Source: Albula goreensis (Eukaryota; Chordata; Actinopteri; Albuliformes; Albulidae). From it: a stretch of 64,000 bases of DNA. Under the pieces are notes generated by a model. It saw only the letters and a list, made by a program, of their open reading frames with translations, was not told the DNA's origin and did not search any database. The translations under genes were made by a program, and so were the position numbers. Location of the stretch: contig CM040741.1 of the NCBI GenBank assembly GCA_022829145.1, positions 52,484,180 through 52,548,179 of the forward strand. The letters are read 5' to 3'. This document shows positions 1 to 12,859 of this stretch, piece after piece. Each line of letters opens with the position of its first letter. Position 1 is the first letter of the stretch.

Positions 1-765
1 TTTCATTTCCCCAGTTAACTGCAGGTCCAATGCCAAAGACCAATAGACCTGAAGTATGTTGTGGGCCTCGCAACCACTTGCTTGGCAGATGGGAGGTACC
101 CAAACAGGAAAGACTTTAGCTCAGTCATAATTAAGAATTTCTATTTAAAACTAATGTGAACAAAGTGTATACAAAATAATCTACCCTATCTAATTAGTAC
201 TAATCCCAGCTCACAATAATGAAGTTACATTACTTTTCAACAGTTTACCTAGCTGCATTTGTAATCAGTGCAAATAATTCATTATTTACCAGCAGTTACA
301 AAGTGTGCATTTGAGGAAAATATAGAGCACATGTGTATTAGTGTAGCTCTGTACTGTGAGAATCTTTGAGTATATGTACAGTGTATGTACAGATTTAATT
401 TACTAGTGCCACCTTGATCCCTTTTCTATGCATACACCATTCAGCCCTTTGACTGAATTTACTGCACATGAGAGTTTCATTAGTGCTAGTAAATTATATC
501 AGTGCTTCCAGGAGCTGTGCTAGCATTATCATTACCATCATTCCCTTAGCTTCACAGTGACCTTTTTTCTCTGTGACATCTCTCAACTCATAAATAACAG
601 CGTCTAGAATAACGGCAATTAGTACAGCCTTTATGAAAGAGCTAAACGTACTTAATCGTAAACTGCACTAATCGGTATTTTGATCTTTGCTTGCTCTTTT
701 GTAAGCTAATGACATTTGTGGTTCTTTTGTGTGTCTGTTTGTGTATGTGTGTGTGAAAAAGACAG

Positions 766-768
766 AAT

Positions 769-806
<38 letters not shown>
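766..806. repeat. GA-rich microsatellite
   Basis: An interrupted (GA)n tract, with a single GAAAGA break, lying downstream of a GT-rich stretch. Confidence 0.9.
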
Positions 807-807
<1 letters not shown>

Positions 808-1300
808 CATGTTTACATGTGTTTGTAATATGTAAGTGTACTGTAAGAATCTTTGGTTGGTGAATATAAATGTGTTTTTTGTGTGTGTTGAGGAATAGGA
901 GATTAAAAGAAGCATTGTTCTCTGAACAGGCAATTCCTGAAAAGCCTAATCGTTCACATGAACTTTCAAACCAGGTAGGGAGGGGGAGGGGTAATTACCA
1001 TAAAAGCAGAACATTACACATATAAATTGCACTGGCATTCAGGCTAAGGGCAGCCTATGAAAAGGGCAAGGCTGAAATTGCATGTTGGTGGAACTGACAG
1101 ATTGAATGGGGAGGGTAAGCTTGAAACGAGCTGTCCGTGGTCCTGAAACCTCGCCATGGCACACATAATTTGAGGGGGGATAATATTAAAGCAGTAGCCC
1201 TCCTATTCTTCCCATTACCATCCCTTACAACATTCAAGGCACAATTCTACATGGATACATATATATGATGAAGAGGATGGCTATTTATTAACTATATTCC

Positions 1301-1326
1301 ATCACCGTCATCATCATCACCATCAT
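1301..1326. repeat. (CAT)n trinucleotide repeat
   Basis: A short imperfect array of ATC/CAT units interrupted by ACC and CCG variants. Confidence 0.8.
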
Positions 1327-2733
1327 AAGAGGCATTGCCTTCATCATAATAATATTGGTAACTATGATTTTGTCATATTATATTTCACATTACAATATAA
1401 AATGTTCTATCCATCTTGCTCTGTATCACAATGCAGAAGCCACATGCTATGTGGAATGGGGCACCACACTGACTCAGGCATGGCAGGTCCTCATACGAGT
1501 TCTGGCGGATGTCTCCTCCTCCCAGATGAAATGGGGTTAACTGCACTACAACTGTCAATCATCCTCAAGGTTTTCTCGGCTTCAAATATAAAAAGAGACT
1601 GTACTACTGGGGGATGGATGCAAAGACTAATTGGAAAGCCACATAGCTCTGGCCTTGTGATGGTGGATTGTTTGATTTCATTTCTGCATTGTGATTACCC
1701 AGCATACGCTAAACAAATAGAGAATAGAGAAGACTCAAGCAGATATTCACACACCATAGTTGGATAATCTCCAATCCTCTAAGAAACTGTTGTTCCTGTT
1801 ATTAAACCAGCTAATATTTAAGACAAACATATAATCTGATTTTGACTGTTATAAGTATGTTAACTTAATTATTTATGTTGCGTGCTGTAATTGTGTAATT
1901 AGTCTTTTGGCCTAAGGTATATTTGGTGACTGTGGAACAGGCTCACTTGTCAGAACATGCACACTATGTAAACCTGCACATTATGTGGACAACTCTTTTG
2001 GAAATGCAGAACCAAAAATGAATCAACTTAATGTCCTCCATCAGGATTTGTTTATAAATGCTCAACCAACTAAACACTTTTTCTGTGTTGTGTTGTTTCA
2101 ACAGCATGACTGCTAACAGAGCTGACTGAACAGCACCCCTGCCTCTTTAAAGCACTGTGCTAAGCTGACAAAGATCCAGGGGAGCTACCAGCAAGGCAAG
2201 ATGTGGCGCGTCAGTAAAACGAGGCTGTCAGATGTACAGCTGCTAAATAGGAAAAACTAAAGCCCTGATCAATGAAACAAAATGGTGCCTCTGTCTGTAG
2301 CAGAGACAAAGCCCGTGATCCCAGGGCGGCAGAGACTGCGGGCTCAAGCTGCACTGAAACTTGCTGATTTATAGGTCTACTACCCCTGGCAGACACATAC
2401 TGTTGATTGACTGCTTCCAATTTAAAGTTTACCCCAGGTCAGTGAACAGAGATAGCATCAGGTTACCTCAAGTCAGATGCAGCAAATGAAGGGGAGGGGG
2501 TGAAACAAAGGCTAAATTCATTAATATAAAATGATACAGCATTAACTCTAATGGAACACAAGTAAAGTTCTGTTAGATGAATAGATCAGCTATTTGGTTG
2601 AAATTTCTTCTATAATGGACAGATTTGATGGGGTGCAAATAAGTAAGATTAAATATGAAAAGAGGGGACTGATAGCAACAATTAAAATGGGAGGGATCTG
2701 AGAAGAAGCAAATGTATAAAATGTGTTTTGTTG

Positions 2734-2837
<104 letters not shown>

Positions 2838-3453
2838 GCATGCACACACGTTTGTTGTGTGAGGGCTGGTTTCTGTTTTTGTGTGTATGTATGAAAGTCA
2901 TCATTTGTAAATGCTATATTATTCATTTCTTCATCATCCTCTGAGCACCTGACACTTTACAGCTCAAAGTTGCTGATGCAACCATCACATGGGTGAAATG
3001 TAGGCCTCACCATGCATTTTTCTACTTCTGCAAGTCATCGTTCTGCACGAACACATTGACTTATTTGTTTGCTTGTTTACCGACTCCTTGCATGTGAGAA
3101 AGAAAGAGAGGAGGGAGAGAGAATGGAATGATGAGCATATAATCCATCACGCTCCAGACGAATCGCCTGTGGGTCTCTTTAATTTATTTTCACTTCACCA
3201 CTTTGAAAACTGTTGGCTCGGGCCATTCTAACATATTCATAAATCTTCCAAGATATGCCGGTGACTCCTTGGAGGAGGAAAGAAGAATAATAAGAAGAAG
3301 GTGCTTTACTTTCCTTTTCCAGATAATTTATGGCAGCCATTTTGAAGATAATTGTGGCTGGGTACATGGGCATGCCAGGTGGCAGAAACTTCTGACCCCC
3401 CTCGTTGCTAAGAACCAGCTTTCAGAACACATGTAATATGAATTACATCCCAA

Positions 3454-3700
3454 ATTACCACCCTGTTTAACAGAAGCTATTTCTATAAATGGCCACTATG
3501 TATAACAGAAGCTGATTTCTTTCTAAAAATTACTGCCCTGTTTAACAATAGCCTGTTAATATATGAAAAATGCAGTCATGTTCAACAGCAACTTATTAAT
3601 TTATCAACATTACAATCCTGCTTAACACATTTTTTTCATTTTTGTGAATGGGCACCCTGTATATTTATAGTATTTTCCCATTTCTAAAAACAAAAAAAAG
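3454..3700. repeat. Degenerate ~39-bp tandem repeat, about six units
   Basis: Units begin near 3455, 3493, 3530, 3571, 3610 and 3652, spaced 37-42 bp. Each starts with a variant of TTACCACCCTGTTTAACAG and continues into an AT-rich half ending in an A-rich run. Examples of unit starts are CCACTATGTATAACAG, TTACTGCCCTGTTTAACA, TGCAGTCATGTTCAACAG and TTACAATCCTGCTTAACA. Units are diverged, so this is an old minisatellite. Confidence 0.75.
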
Positions 3701-6700
3701 ATATTGTTTTTCTTACTTCTGGATACCCTCAGTATGTTAGAAATATCTTCAGAGATCCATAGATACTATTCTGTCAGAGAAAAAAAAATCAAATGCATAA
3801 GAAAATACAACCTTGTGGGTGTTAAGAGGTGCCAGTGTTCATGTTTAAATCATCATGAAGTCATCTTGGTTTTTAGGCCTTTTGTCATGTTACAGAATAA
3901 ATCAATATGTTGAGTTCAATAAAGCTCCTGATATAAATCCAATGCACCTGAGAAGCAAACGGTATGCTATTTTGCAAAGCTTGCCATTTATCCCAATAAA
4001 AATTAATCTGAAGCAAAGCCAAAAACATAAGTATGTGGTGCCAAGAAGCAGAAAACACCTAGCTGTAGACATCTGTAGACTTCAGTTTGTGGTACAGTCA
4101 AGTAAAGAACTTGAAGTGCATGTAAACTACATTAGAACCTAAGACTGACCACAATGGACTGTCTCTTTACAAATTCATGTGTAGTCTGGAGTGAATTTAT
4201 CCATATCTTGAGGTTCTGATGGATCCCAGAGTCCTTGACTACACTGAAAGAAAAAAAAAAAAAAAAAACGAACAAGCCATTCAGTGAACCCATGAAAAGT
4301 ATTTGTGTCAGTTCATATTTGGAAACTGTCAAGACAAAAAATGTGAGGTGTGATTCAGGTTTTCCATTACTTTAACATCACCTCAATTTGGATAGTAAGA
4401 AAAGAAAAGAGGGCAAGACCTCTCTGTTCCTTTGATAAGTGATTCCCCTTGAAGTCCAGCTTCAGCATGTCAGTATAATTTAAATCAGAGTAAAAATAAA
4501 AAATACATAAATATAAAACTACAGCAACATTTCACTGCACTGCACTGATTGTTGTACTACCTTTCTATATTACAAGATCTCAAAGGAAAAGAAAGTCAAA
4601 TAAATCAGATTTCTTACACAGAGAGTGGCGGTTATATATGAGCGAGATTACGATTTCAGAAAAGGACGGTTCTTCATGATGCTCTGGCTTGCTTGCTCAA
4701 TGCGGCGGTCACTCGCAGTGCTGTTGTGTTTCATGGGACATTGATTGTCATGACCAGGTAAATCATTGCCTCTGTCAAGTTTCCCTCCAGCACGCATTAC
4801 CTGCCAGGTTGGTCTGCGAGCTGATTTGTGTTGGGCCGAGGTGGCCGGTGGTTCTCTATGGCGACACCTCCTCAGCCCAGAATTACCCACTGAGCTGCTT
4901 TTATTGCACCTAGAGGACACCAGTCAATCGCCTCTGGAAATGAGGTCGGATAATCTCAGCCTTCAATGTCTTTTGCTTCTGCTTGGCAGGGTATTACAGA
5001 TCATTCCAGATAAAAATAGAAAATATCTAACATAGGTCCTTCAAATATTTTCTGAAATCCAAAAACATATATATGAAATAACAGAAATGAGAAAACAAAT
5101 TCAACACATGCATACTCACATCTGAATATAAAGAAATATGAATGAATGATGTATTTCCTCATATTGCTCTTGTAACATAACAATGTGTGTAACAATGTGA
5201 GGAGGAGGCAGAAAGGTATTTAGGAAAAGCTACATGATCTTGAGTGATGCATACATGCCATTGAAAAAATTGTTAATGTGACCCATGCATTGAAAATATT
5301 CCCTTGTTTTCAAACAACAACTAACCTAAAAAAAATGAAAAAAAAAATTCATTTTGCCATTAAGCCATGTTATGTTGCGCACAGGCGATTACTGCACTGA
5401 GCGACATAACTGTGAAATTCAAAAAGCAGCAAACTGTGGCAGCTCCATAAGAGTCCCAGTCCAGTGAAGCCCCTCATTCTCTGTAGAGATGGGGGAGTTT
5501 TTTTGTAGCCAGCCGAGCTCTGCTCTCCTCTCCCCTGACCCCATCACAGAGAACAGCGCTGCCTGAACGGTGATCCATCTTCCCACTAACTCGCAGTTAG
5601 ACTCCTGCCGCATCCAGGACAGGTCTCCCGCCGTGCCCTCCCGAGAGAAAACACAATATTGGGATTGGGCGCAGTATGACACGAGGCCGATGCGGCGGTA
5701 ACCATCCTCCCCCACACCCCCTCTGACCTTTTCCTCTACCCTTGAACTGGAAGCAAGACAGTGGCCCGCTGCAGTCCATCTCACATGCCGAGGAGAGCTT
5801 ATTGTGAGTAGGCACTGTGATAAAATGTGCACTGCGTGGGAATACAGAAAATTACAAAAAAAAAAAAACAAAAGCTTGTCCAGAGTCTGGCATTTACAAT
5901 TTGATTGTAGGAGCACTGCTGGTGCATCCATTTCAAGCTGAAAATCACTCAAGTTCCTTGGATAAACATGTGTTTATTGTTGAGGAAAAGTGGTTTGAGG
6001 CTGTGTACAAAATTCTGCGTTCAATACCTGCTAGTAGCAAATGTTCTATTTACATTACAAGTCAATTCTACATTCAAAGTAATATGCGAAAGTTTACAAA
6101 CACACAAGCCCCATAATGGGCGCACTACTTAATGCTGTAATTTCTGTTTATGTCTTGAAGCAGGATTAGCAGTGGGGTGCCAAAACTGCACCACTCGACC
6201 AGGGATAGAGTGAAATACAAGAACAGTAAAACTATAAAGTACATCACTTCAGTGTTGATAAGGCATGTTTTATTGTGGTGTCTCCACCATAAAACCATCT
6301 AAAAGCTGGATGTGTTTCCAAGAATCATCTAACAGCGATCCAACAATCACATCGCAGATACGCAACTCACCCCCATTTCATCCAAAATCCCACCTCACAC
6401 CACTCCTGAAGCAGGCAGCCTGCATTGGATGCTTGGCTGTGAGAAATAAACGCAACCATACGGCGTGCAACGAAGGCCCGTGATCGATGAAGTGAATCTG
6501 ACCTCCACATATTTTCTCATTTTTCACTCCACGGCCGACTCCATTAAGGCCATTAAATTAGTTTTTTACCTTCTCTCACTTCACTCGCCTTTGTTGCCCA
6601 CGCCAATGAATTGTGTGCGCCTTCCCTTGATCGCGCTATTGGTCGACATATTACCCAACAAATGGAATGAAAAAATAAAGAAGCCATGAACATAGCCAGC

Positions 6701-8359
6701 ATGAGCCTTGTAATTATCTTAAAATCCTCTGGCCTGTCTTGCCTCCTGACATATATATTTTTTATAAGTGCCCTGCATGAAATAAAGTAATTATAATGAG
6801 TGTGCCTGCCTATAATTCTTCATCCCACCCTGTTTTATTTTTGCATTTTTCTAATCACAGAACTGTTGTTATTTGGGACTTTCATCAGTTTTATTGCCCA
6901 GTTCCCTGTGTCTTCACACAGAGGAACAAATCATGAACCAATTTTTTTAATGGCTCCAACAGTTTCTTCAAAGTGACCTTTCCCAAATCAGCAATAAATA
7001 AGGTGGACGAGTCAGCTGACTGGTGGGCCTGGACAGAAGCCATTCTTCCCTGTGATTAGGCCAATCATTTCTCTGTCTGCCAATTACATTGCCATTGGTG
7101 TCATTTAAAGTACACCATTACCCAACAGCACACCACAACAGTGTAATTGTAATATGTGACCAGCCACTGGGTACTTTTCTGATTTAACATATCCTTCTGA
7201 TTTTATTCCCAGATCACCGGCACAAAAAAGGTTTCTTAATTGAAGGATCTTTCCTGGCTAAACGAAGGTTAAAAACACCAAAAATAATCAAATATTGTTT
7301 GAGGCAGTTGTTTAAACACTGGGAGTGAGAGACAGAGGCAGAAGCAAGTGTTCTCAGTATGTGATCGGGAGCAGCAGATTAGACGTGGCTGTCCACAGCT
7401 GAGTGTCTCACGCGTCACACATTCAGCAGGCCCTCCTTACAGGCAGCGTTGTGAGCGTTCACAGCTGCAATGCAAAATATCATTTAACACTTTTTTTCAC
7501 ACTTCATGAAAGAATCGCACTTTTCAAAATATGGGAAAAGTGTCGCTTTTTTAATTACAAGGGCATTTAAAAATCTGTAAACCACAAGAGCAATGGGACA
7601 AAAATCTCTGTCAGAGCCTTGGGAGGTTACTAAAAAAAAAAAAACATATCTGACAGCCAGGTGCCGGCAGCACCAAAACAATGTTTATTCTTTGTGTCTA
7701 TTATAGGCTGTTTTCATTTTCCTCCTTTCACACATTGTCTCGATCCCATCCTTTCTCACTCTCCCTTCACATTGTCTCCTTTGCTCTTCCCTTTCCTAAG
7801 ACTGAAAATTAACTGCTACAAAAGTATGCATGTAAGCATTCAGTCCTTTTCCCATGAAAGCACTCCTCCTCTCGGTCTGTGAAGCACAAGGCTGAGAATA
7901 CTTCTTTGGCCTGTTCTATCAAAAAAATATACTTACATCTTGTATGAAGAAGCTCTGTTTTATCATAAACATTTAGACTTGAAATACTGGAATTCCTCGT
8001 TTGTTTAAATAAAGAATGCATTCTGGGCTCTGAAATGTCTGCCTTGGTTTAGTATGCAAACCACAGGCTTACAGGGATGAGTTACAAGGAGAAAGCGAGG
8101 TTACACTAATACTGCGATGGGTGGAGCCATGTGGTATCGACCACCATGCAAATATGATTAACTCTCACAACAGTGCAATTGGTTTCATCCAATCATTTAT
8201 GCCTGCCACACAATAGTTCCTCCCATTCAGGCGATCACAAAGCACAGCTGTGTAGAATGATACAATGACAAACCCATCCCTGATCCTGCTGCCTTCCCAC
8301 CGATCGCAAACCTCAGCACTAATCTCCATGATCAAATATCAGAAACTTCCCCCTTTTAC

Positions 8360-8465
8360 CTTGTAGGTGCAGCTTGCTCTCAGGGCTCTGCAGGAGAACC
8401 GAGCTCACAGAGTCCAGGTTATCGTAGCTGGTGCATCCCAGCGGGCCTGTGCGGGTCTCTGTCAC
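8360..8465 (-). CDS. brinp1: brinp1 coding exon 4
   Basis: The exon encodes residues 194-228 and the first base of codon 229. It reads [11 protein letters not shown], then [15 protein letters not shown], then ESKLHLQ, which matches the BRINP1 segment just before the cysteine-rich/EGF-like part of the protein. Acceptor is CTATTGCAG|GTGACAG and donor is CTACAAG|GTAAAAG on the minus strand. The 106-nt length (105 + 1) leaves phase 1, which fits a Gly codon (G|G.) expected at residue 229. The protein is incomplete here: full-length vertebrate BRINP1 is about 760 residues, so about 530 residues are encoded to the left of this window. The Ser-Tyr-Asp-Asn-Leu-Asp-Ser block is shared by all BRINP paralogues; the paralogue call rests mainly on exon 1. 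Confidence 0.95.
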
Positions 8466-8893
8466 CTGCAATAGAGGCGAGGGTGGAGATGAGAGGAGCT
8501 GAGCACAGACACAAACCTCCCATCCTCCCCTGCACTCCGTCAAAAGCCTCAAGTCATCTTAGGAAAATACCTTCGTGCCCTGGATTCAGTTCACATTTGC
8601 CCTTCATTTTGAGCCACTTGATTTGATTTGTGAATCAAAATTAAGGACGACACTGACTGAATTCAGGCCAGATTTTTTTTTTCAGGATTGAATAGCACTT
8701 TCACCTGATTTGACTTAACAACATTATTACTAATGTGAAACCAAAAAAAATCAATAAATAACAGCAATAAACAGTTTCCCATAGATATAAAAAGGGATTT
8801 CATCATTTATTTATGCAGTTATGCAAATGCTGGTCATTGACATGCAGATGTCACACATGTGCGGTGTGAGGTTTCATGCGGATGATCAGTGCT

Positions 8894-8916
8894 GGGGTTG
8901 GGGGGTGGGTGGGGGG
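8894..8916 (+). promoter_or_regulatory. G-quadruplex-type motif
   Basis: Four G runs (GGGG, GGGGGG, GGG, GGGGGG) with spacers of one or two bases on the plus strand, about 430 nt upstream of coding exon 4 in transcript direction. Any role is inference. Confidence 0.5.
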
Positions 8917-10136
8917 TGTAGTATGCAGCTGACAGCGCTGGGGGCCTCCCTAACCACCGGTTTCAAAGTACTTATTTTTTATGCCCCGTGTGCGGCTGCC
9001 TTCTAAAGCCAGCTTTTCTTTTAAGGATCTTTAGAGGCTTTATTCCTTTTAAAAGACTTGAAACGCTAATGCACTCTTGCACCGCATCCAGCTCCCCGCT
9101 ATGGAACAACTCCCCTCTGAGAGAGCGAGGAGAAAAAAAGCCCAACATCCTCCCACACCATCTTCTTCCAGACCTGGAGACAGTGGGATAATTAGTCTAG
9201 TCAAAAGTGATGGCGCTTTCAGTTCCCACACAAATGCATTTAGAACAGAGTGTGAGGAGCCTCCCCCTCACAGTTCCTTTCCTTCTATTTTGCCTGGTGG
9301 ATTTTTCACCGGATTCCACGGCGAGCTCTGGAGAAGGCATCCCATCGCCATCGATCGGTCCTATTGACGCTGCCGCATGGCTTTATGACAAAGTCCGCTG
9401 TCTCGTTCCATATCGACGGCGTCTTTCCGACAGTGTGACAGCTCTGTCCCCTGATCCAGCCCAGTACAGACCCAAAGGGCATGAAGAACACTACATCACC
9501 TACCATGTGACTGGGGTCAATAAATGTTGTAAATAATTAGGGGTTCAAGGGTTCACTTTATTTATTTATTTTGAATTATATGGGATTATTTCACAAGTTT
9601 CACAATAAAATGTATAAAGCAAGTTCATTTAAAAGACTAGTGTTGCAAGTCTTGACTTGTGAGTGCTTTCTTTTACAGAGTGGATTCTGGAAAATTGTGA
9701 ACTGTCATGAATTACTGACTCCATGTTCCATATATTTGCTCTCCTCGTATGACCTGCAAAGTGGTCATCGTCAAGGGAGACCAGACACCTCAGCCCCTTC
9801 CATAACATTCACAATGACCTGACACAAAGGCTCGGTGCATAACCGTGACTCACACAAAACACACATACTGCAGAGCAGTGACACATCGTATGTTTCCAAG
9901 GGAACCATCAGTTCAAAATAACAAAGACAATTAAAAAAGACATTTCAGGAACATTTGAGTTAATCATGGCGATTACGTGGTGCTAGCACAAGCCAGTTTA
10001 ATGAAAGAAATGGTATGAGAAATAAACAAGTAAAAATAAAAAGGGGGCAGAATTATGACCTTGATAATCCAGATGACTCAAACTGTATTATTTATCCTAA
10101 AGCTCAACAACTAACCACATACAAACACACTCACAG

Positions 10137-10168
<32 letters not shown>

Positions 10169-10193
10169 ATTCAGAGAGAGAGAGAGAGAGAGA
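10137..10193. repeat. Compound (AC)n-(AG)n microsatellite
   Basis: An AC run (10137-10163), a short ATACACATTC spacer, then a perfect AG run (10173-10193). Confidence 0.97.
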
Positions 10194-12839
10194 AACAAAC
10201 GCTGACCTGTTCTAATAACAGTGGATTAAAATAGTCCATCAGATTGCTAAAGTCAAAAGAGAATAATAAAAATACAGGACAAAAGACGATCAATGCTCAG
10301 GATCATCTGGGTCAGTGTTTGGGGATTTGGATCTACAATGAGCACAGCTCATCTTATACAATACAAAGTGTAGGAAGCAGACGTAAAGCACAACCTTTTG
10401 CGATTTTTTTACTGGAAAAAAATTGCAGTGTGGAGGTGTCAGTAACTCCCTTTTGCATTTTCAAGGTGAGAAGCCACTTCTGGCACAGTGAGGGACACAT
10501 ATGCTGGGGAGTAACTGAGATCACATGTTGTTTCCAAAACTAACCTCATCACTGATACAGATGCACCATTGTTCAACTAATTTGGTGTACACTGTTCCAG
10601 CTTTGAGAAGCTCATACTCTTTCTTCAACCTGTTTTATTAATTGCAAGAATTCTCCCATTGCAATTGAGCTTTAAGCACTTCACACTTTTCTATGAACTT
10701 ACAGGTTATGTGGCCAAGCAATCAGCAAGTTAAAACACAACCTCCATAGAGCAGCAGTATTTTTTTTTCTAGAATATTCCTCTTGTCTAAACCAAGCCCC
10801 TTTTGGATTTTTTTCTTGGAGACTTTTCATTGCATTGTTACAGTATGGCAGTAATGTTAAAATTAAATTGGAAGTAATTGCTAATCCTGAGGGGATTTAC
10901 AAGTTTAAACACAGTTCAAAAGCTTAAGTTATAATATAATCAAATATGAGACAATTCAAATCAAAATGACTTTTTCAGAGAATATGCTGCACAAGTACTC
11001 AAGTGATTACCTACAGACAGAACAGTATCCAACTAAGAATGCAGAAAATATGCTGTATGTGTAAATAATGTATGGGCAATTACCAATTACTGTGGAGCAT
11101 TGCACCCATTGTGAGGTAAAAGTGGGGAGATGTTTTAAGAGTGTTAGTTCTAAATAAATTGTCTATTAGACAATTGTCTTTTGTATGCTTCTGTGAGCCA
11201 CAAATCTCAGGACTTTGTAAAGTGCAGATTCACCTTTGTCGTGTGCACCGTAACCCAAACACATCCCCACGTGTCTTTGATAACAGTGCTTACAGCTGGC
11301 CCTGCTGTTTGCTTTGTGAGGTAAATGGCATTGCCGTCGTGAAACAAAATGAAAATGCGCCAAGGTTAATGTGCGCAGCGGGCTTTGGGGCCCTCTGCCA
11401 CCACAGTCCGCTCATAAAAGCTTCTCGGACGTTTTGTTGTTGCATTGCAGTGGCGCGCCCCCATTTTGATGGCTGTGAAAGGGATCGTGGGCCGCTGTAG
11501 CCTGGGAGAATAAATTCTCGCTGAAGGAATCCTCTTGATGAAGTGCTGTCATTATGGGACCCGTGCTACTCCATTTACTTAATCTGCCCATCACCTGTCA
11601 CGCTTTTAATCATGCTTTATTTTAATAATGCAGACTACCAAAAGTTATGGGACGTGCTCTCTCTCTCGTACAATAATATCTCAGGCTTGCTTCAGATGAA
11701 CACGGCCAGCAAAAGCAACAAACTGCTGAAAAGTGCTTTAAACACCACCTTCTGCCAGTTAAAGGCCCCTGAAGCTGCAAATTGTCGATACACCACAAAA
11801 TGTAATGCTTCAGGCATTCGGCGCACCTGGGTGTCTTCTATATGAGAGATTCTTTTGTGCTCTGCTGTTTTGGGCTGCTTCAATGCCTAAAACTGATTCA
11901 CACAGCTGTCTACTACAATAAGCCAATGTCTTTTAATATAAGTAAAGAGAACAGAGGAAAAAGAGGTTGGAGAAGGGCATAAAATATATTTTACAAGGAG
12001 TTTGTCAGGAGTAAGAAGATGACGTTAACACAACACATCGACATTCTGTTGTACTACATATGGATTTTAGTTGGAAAACAAAATATAAAACTGGCCTTAT
12101 TTTCTCAGTTTGTTTTGTCTTGTTTGTAAGTTGTGACATCCCAGTTCTTTTACCCTGGCATTTTAAAGATGAACCTCCTCCCCATATGACTACACATACA
12201 TAACAGAGCAACACAATGTTTTTTCTAAATGAGGCTTTTATTTTTATAGCAACACAAGCTTTTTCCTTGTCCCTTGTTTGTGTTATTTTTTTGTATCTTT
12301 AAAGTTTCATTAAGTTAAATGGTATTGGAAACAGTTTCTGTTATAAATATTCAATCCCTCGTTAAAATATAATGCTACAAAAAAGAGTAGAGAATGCCAA
12401 TAATTGCATCATCCTGCTGTTCCTTCTCACTCATACAGCTTACAAAAAATAAAAAACACTATTTGGGTCAAGTGGCATGCCTTTTAATTTCTCAGCTTAA
12501 AACCTATTTGCTTCGGCAGACTTGGCTGAAGTCTAAATGAGATACAAGATTCAGTCTGTCAAATAGATTTCGGAAAGATGCCTTTGAGAGAGTTGCTAGC
12601 TCGTCAGAAATTTGCATACCCCGAGTCTCGGTAGAAATCGGTGGAAAAGCGGCTCTACTGGGAGGTGACCTTGATGAGGGCGCACAGAATATTCCGGGGC
12701 ATAATTATCACACTTTGTCACAGGAAGAAAAAGGGAGAAAAAAGCATCCGATAGTAAAATTGCATTTTTTGCCATTCTCATTAAAATGGTTCATTGAGCA
12801 TCTTATTTTTATTTTCACGCTACCCCCTCCTCCATCAGT

Positions 12840-12859
12840 CCCATCCCCACCCATCCCCC
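12840..12859 (-). promoter_or_regulatory. G-quadruplex-type motif on the sense strand
   Basis: The minus strand reads GGGGGATGGGTGGGGATGGG: four G runs with one- or two-base spacers, deep in the intron between coding exons 3 and 4. Confidence 0.45.

Noticed and set aside
1010-1060. Minus-strand PECQCN-like triplet run resembling the BRINP1 cysteine-rich segment
   Set aside because: The frame stops after a few codons, no acceptor or donor fits, and neighbouring residues do not match BRINP1.
5419-5952. 177-codon open frame on the minus strand
   Set aside because: It contains low-complexity F/C runs, matches no family I know, does not resemble any BRINP1 segment and has no clear splice borders. 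It is most likely a chance frame in a GC-richer stretch.
9077-9536. Overlapping 96- and 109-codon frames on the plus strand
   Set aside because: No recognisable domain, competing frames over the same DNA, and no splice context. The block may be conserved non-coding DNA instead.
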